This document shows, one piece after another, positions 6,226-7,083 of a DNA stretch of 7,083 bases. The stretch lies in NCBI GenBank assembly GCA_026386835.1, contig JAPLMV010000126.1, positions 1-7,083 on the forward strand, read 5' to 3'. The notes under the pieces were generated by a model. The model saw only the letters and a program-made list of their open reading frames with translations. It ran no database searches and was not told where the DNA came from. Made by a program: the position numbers and the translations under genes. Origin of the DNA: Planctomycetota bacterium. Lineage in GTDB: Bacteria; Planctomycetota; Phycisphaerae; Sedimentisphaerales; Anaerobacaceae. Numbering within the stretch: position 1 is the first letter of the stretch; each line of letters begins with the position of its first letter.

Positions 6226-7083
6226 TTTTTCAAGTTTTCTAAAATCTCTCTGCCGCCCGCATCGAGCATTTCGCAGGCGATTTTTTTGGCCAGTTCGCCG
6301 GCCTTTTCAATTTTTCCGGTAATTTCTCGCCTGATAAAATTCCGGCCCTGCAAATCAGATATAAATGCCCTAATCATAATATCATTTCCGGCAATGTTTG
6401 CAAATGCCCCGGCCGGTGCATGACATCCGCATTGCATTATTTCGAGAATCTGCCTCTCGGCATAAGTAATAGTGCGGGTTGCCTTGTCATCTATCGCGGC
6501 AATCAGTTTATTCACATCGCCGTCATCGCACCTTGTCTGAACAGCCAAAGCCCCCTGCGCAGGAGCCGGAATAAATTGAGCAGGGTCAAAACATATCGAG
6601 ATTTTTTCCGCCAGTCCCAGCCGTTCCAGACCGGCTCTTGCCAGTAAGCATGCATCAAATTTGCCGTCGGCCACCTGTTTTATCCGCGTGGTGACATTGC
6701 CTCGAATCGGCAGTACTTCCAAATCTTTCCTCAAATGTTTTATTTGAACCGCCCGCCTCAAACTCGAGGTGCCTATTGTTGCAGATGACGGCAGGCGAGT
6801 TATTGAATCGACTTTTGATTTGCACACCAGGCAATCCTCGCAAAATCGCCTCTCGCAAACCGCCGCAATGGTCAGTCCCTCCCGCTCTTTAACAGGCAAA
6901 TCCTTTAAGCTGTGTACCGCAAAATCCGCCTGACCCGCCAGAAGGGCATCTTCCACCTGCGTAGTAAAAAAACCGCTGTCTTTGAGGTCCCACAATGCCG
7001 TGTTTCTGTCACGGTCACCTTTGGTGGTTATTTCTTTTATTTTTATTTTTATATCAGGATAAATCTTTTTCAAGGCGGAGATG
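6222..7083 (-). CDS. hemC: Hydroxymethylbilane synthase (porphobilinogen deaminase), 5' end cut by window edge
   Basis: Cytoplasmic enzyme that joins four porphobilinogens into the linear tetrapyrrole hydroxymethylbilane. The reading frame is open through the right edge of the window. A TTG at 7073 would give 283 residues, but codons before it still read Ile-Ser-Ala-Leu, matching the usual helix before the YPD segment. About 25-30 N-terminal residues (the IGTRGS-type region) therefore lie outside. Numbering from that TTG, the AVHSLKDLP motif (52-60) holds the catalytic Asp58, followed by GTSSLRR (101-107), RGNVTTR (124-130) and PAQGALAV (171-178). In CGCHAPAGA the second Cys, Cys217, aligns with the dipyrromethane-cofactor cysteine. 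The loop usually reading GGKGLF is KDSGFF, and extra cysteines occur at 73, 78, 81 and 84. The TGA stop overlaps the next gene's ATG by 4 bases. The family assignment is very secure. Confidence 0.97.
   Translation of the reverse strand, partial: ISALKKIYPDIKIKIKEITTKGDRDRNTALWDLKDSGFFTTQVEDALLAGQADFAVHSLKDLPVKEREGLTIAAVCERRFCEDCLVCKSKVDSITRLPSSATIGTSSLRRAVQIKHLRKDLEVLPIRGNVTTRIKQVADGKFDACLLARAGLERLGLAEKISICFDPAQFIPAPAQGALAVQTRCDDGDVNKLIAAIDDKATRTITYAERQILEIMQCGCHAPAGAFANIAGNDIMIRAFISDLQGRNFIRREITGKIEKAGELAKKIACEMLDAGGREILENLKK

Overview
The window carries one tightly packed operon on the minus strand, running from the right edge to base 491, followed by about 490 bases without a convincing gene. 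Read 5'->3' the genes are hemC (5' end cut by the window edge), a cobA-hemD fusion, ahbC, hemB, ahbD and an ahbA-ahbB fusion. Neighbours overlap by 1 to 4 bases (ATGA, TAATG, GTGA), except for an apparent gap of about 8 bases before ahbD. No internal promoter or terminator is visible, so the genes are probably co-transcribed and translationally coupled.

Together they encode most of the siroheme-dependent (alternative, Ahb) route to heme b. HemB makes porphobilinogen and HemC polymerises it. The HemD half of the fusion closes the ring to uroporphyrinogen III, and its methyltransferase half makes precorrin-2. Siroheme is then decarboxylated by AhbA/B, converted to Fe-coproporphyrin by AhbC, and converted to heme by AhbD. 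The enzymes for glutamyl-tRNA to 5-aminolevulinate and for precorrin-2 to siroheme (dehydrogenase/ferrochelatase) are not in the window and may lie upstream of hemC or elsewhere.

The pathway points to an anaerobic or sulfate-reducer-like bacterium or an archaeon. The bacterial-style gene fusions, moderate GC and abundant short repeats (ctctgtggc-type 9-mers, gtgttaatcc-type 10-mers, and an element containing atgcaaaacaaacccaat) remind me of uncultured Planctomycetota of the Phycisphaerae/Sedimentisphaerales type. That assignment is from memory and is tentative.

The most interesting point is in the ahbA-ahbB fusion. The linker between the two siroheme decarboxylase domains is encoded by the same 9-bp-period repeat found twice in the downstream non-coding region. 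That copy is itself interrupted by a 39-bp hairpin element. The 39 bp are exactly 13 codons, and removing them restores an uninterrupted repeat, so a nested repeat appears to have become coding sequence in a central heme-synthesis enzyme. The AhbB half also seems to lack about 11 residues of its helix-turn-helix. ahbD has no ATG, GTG or TTG start upstream of its essential iron-sulfur motif.
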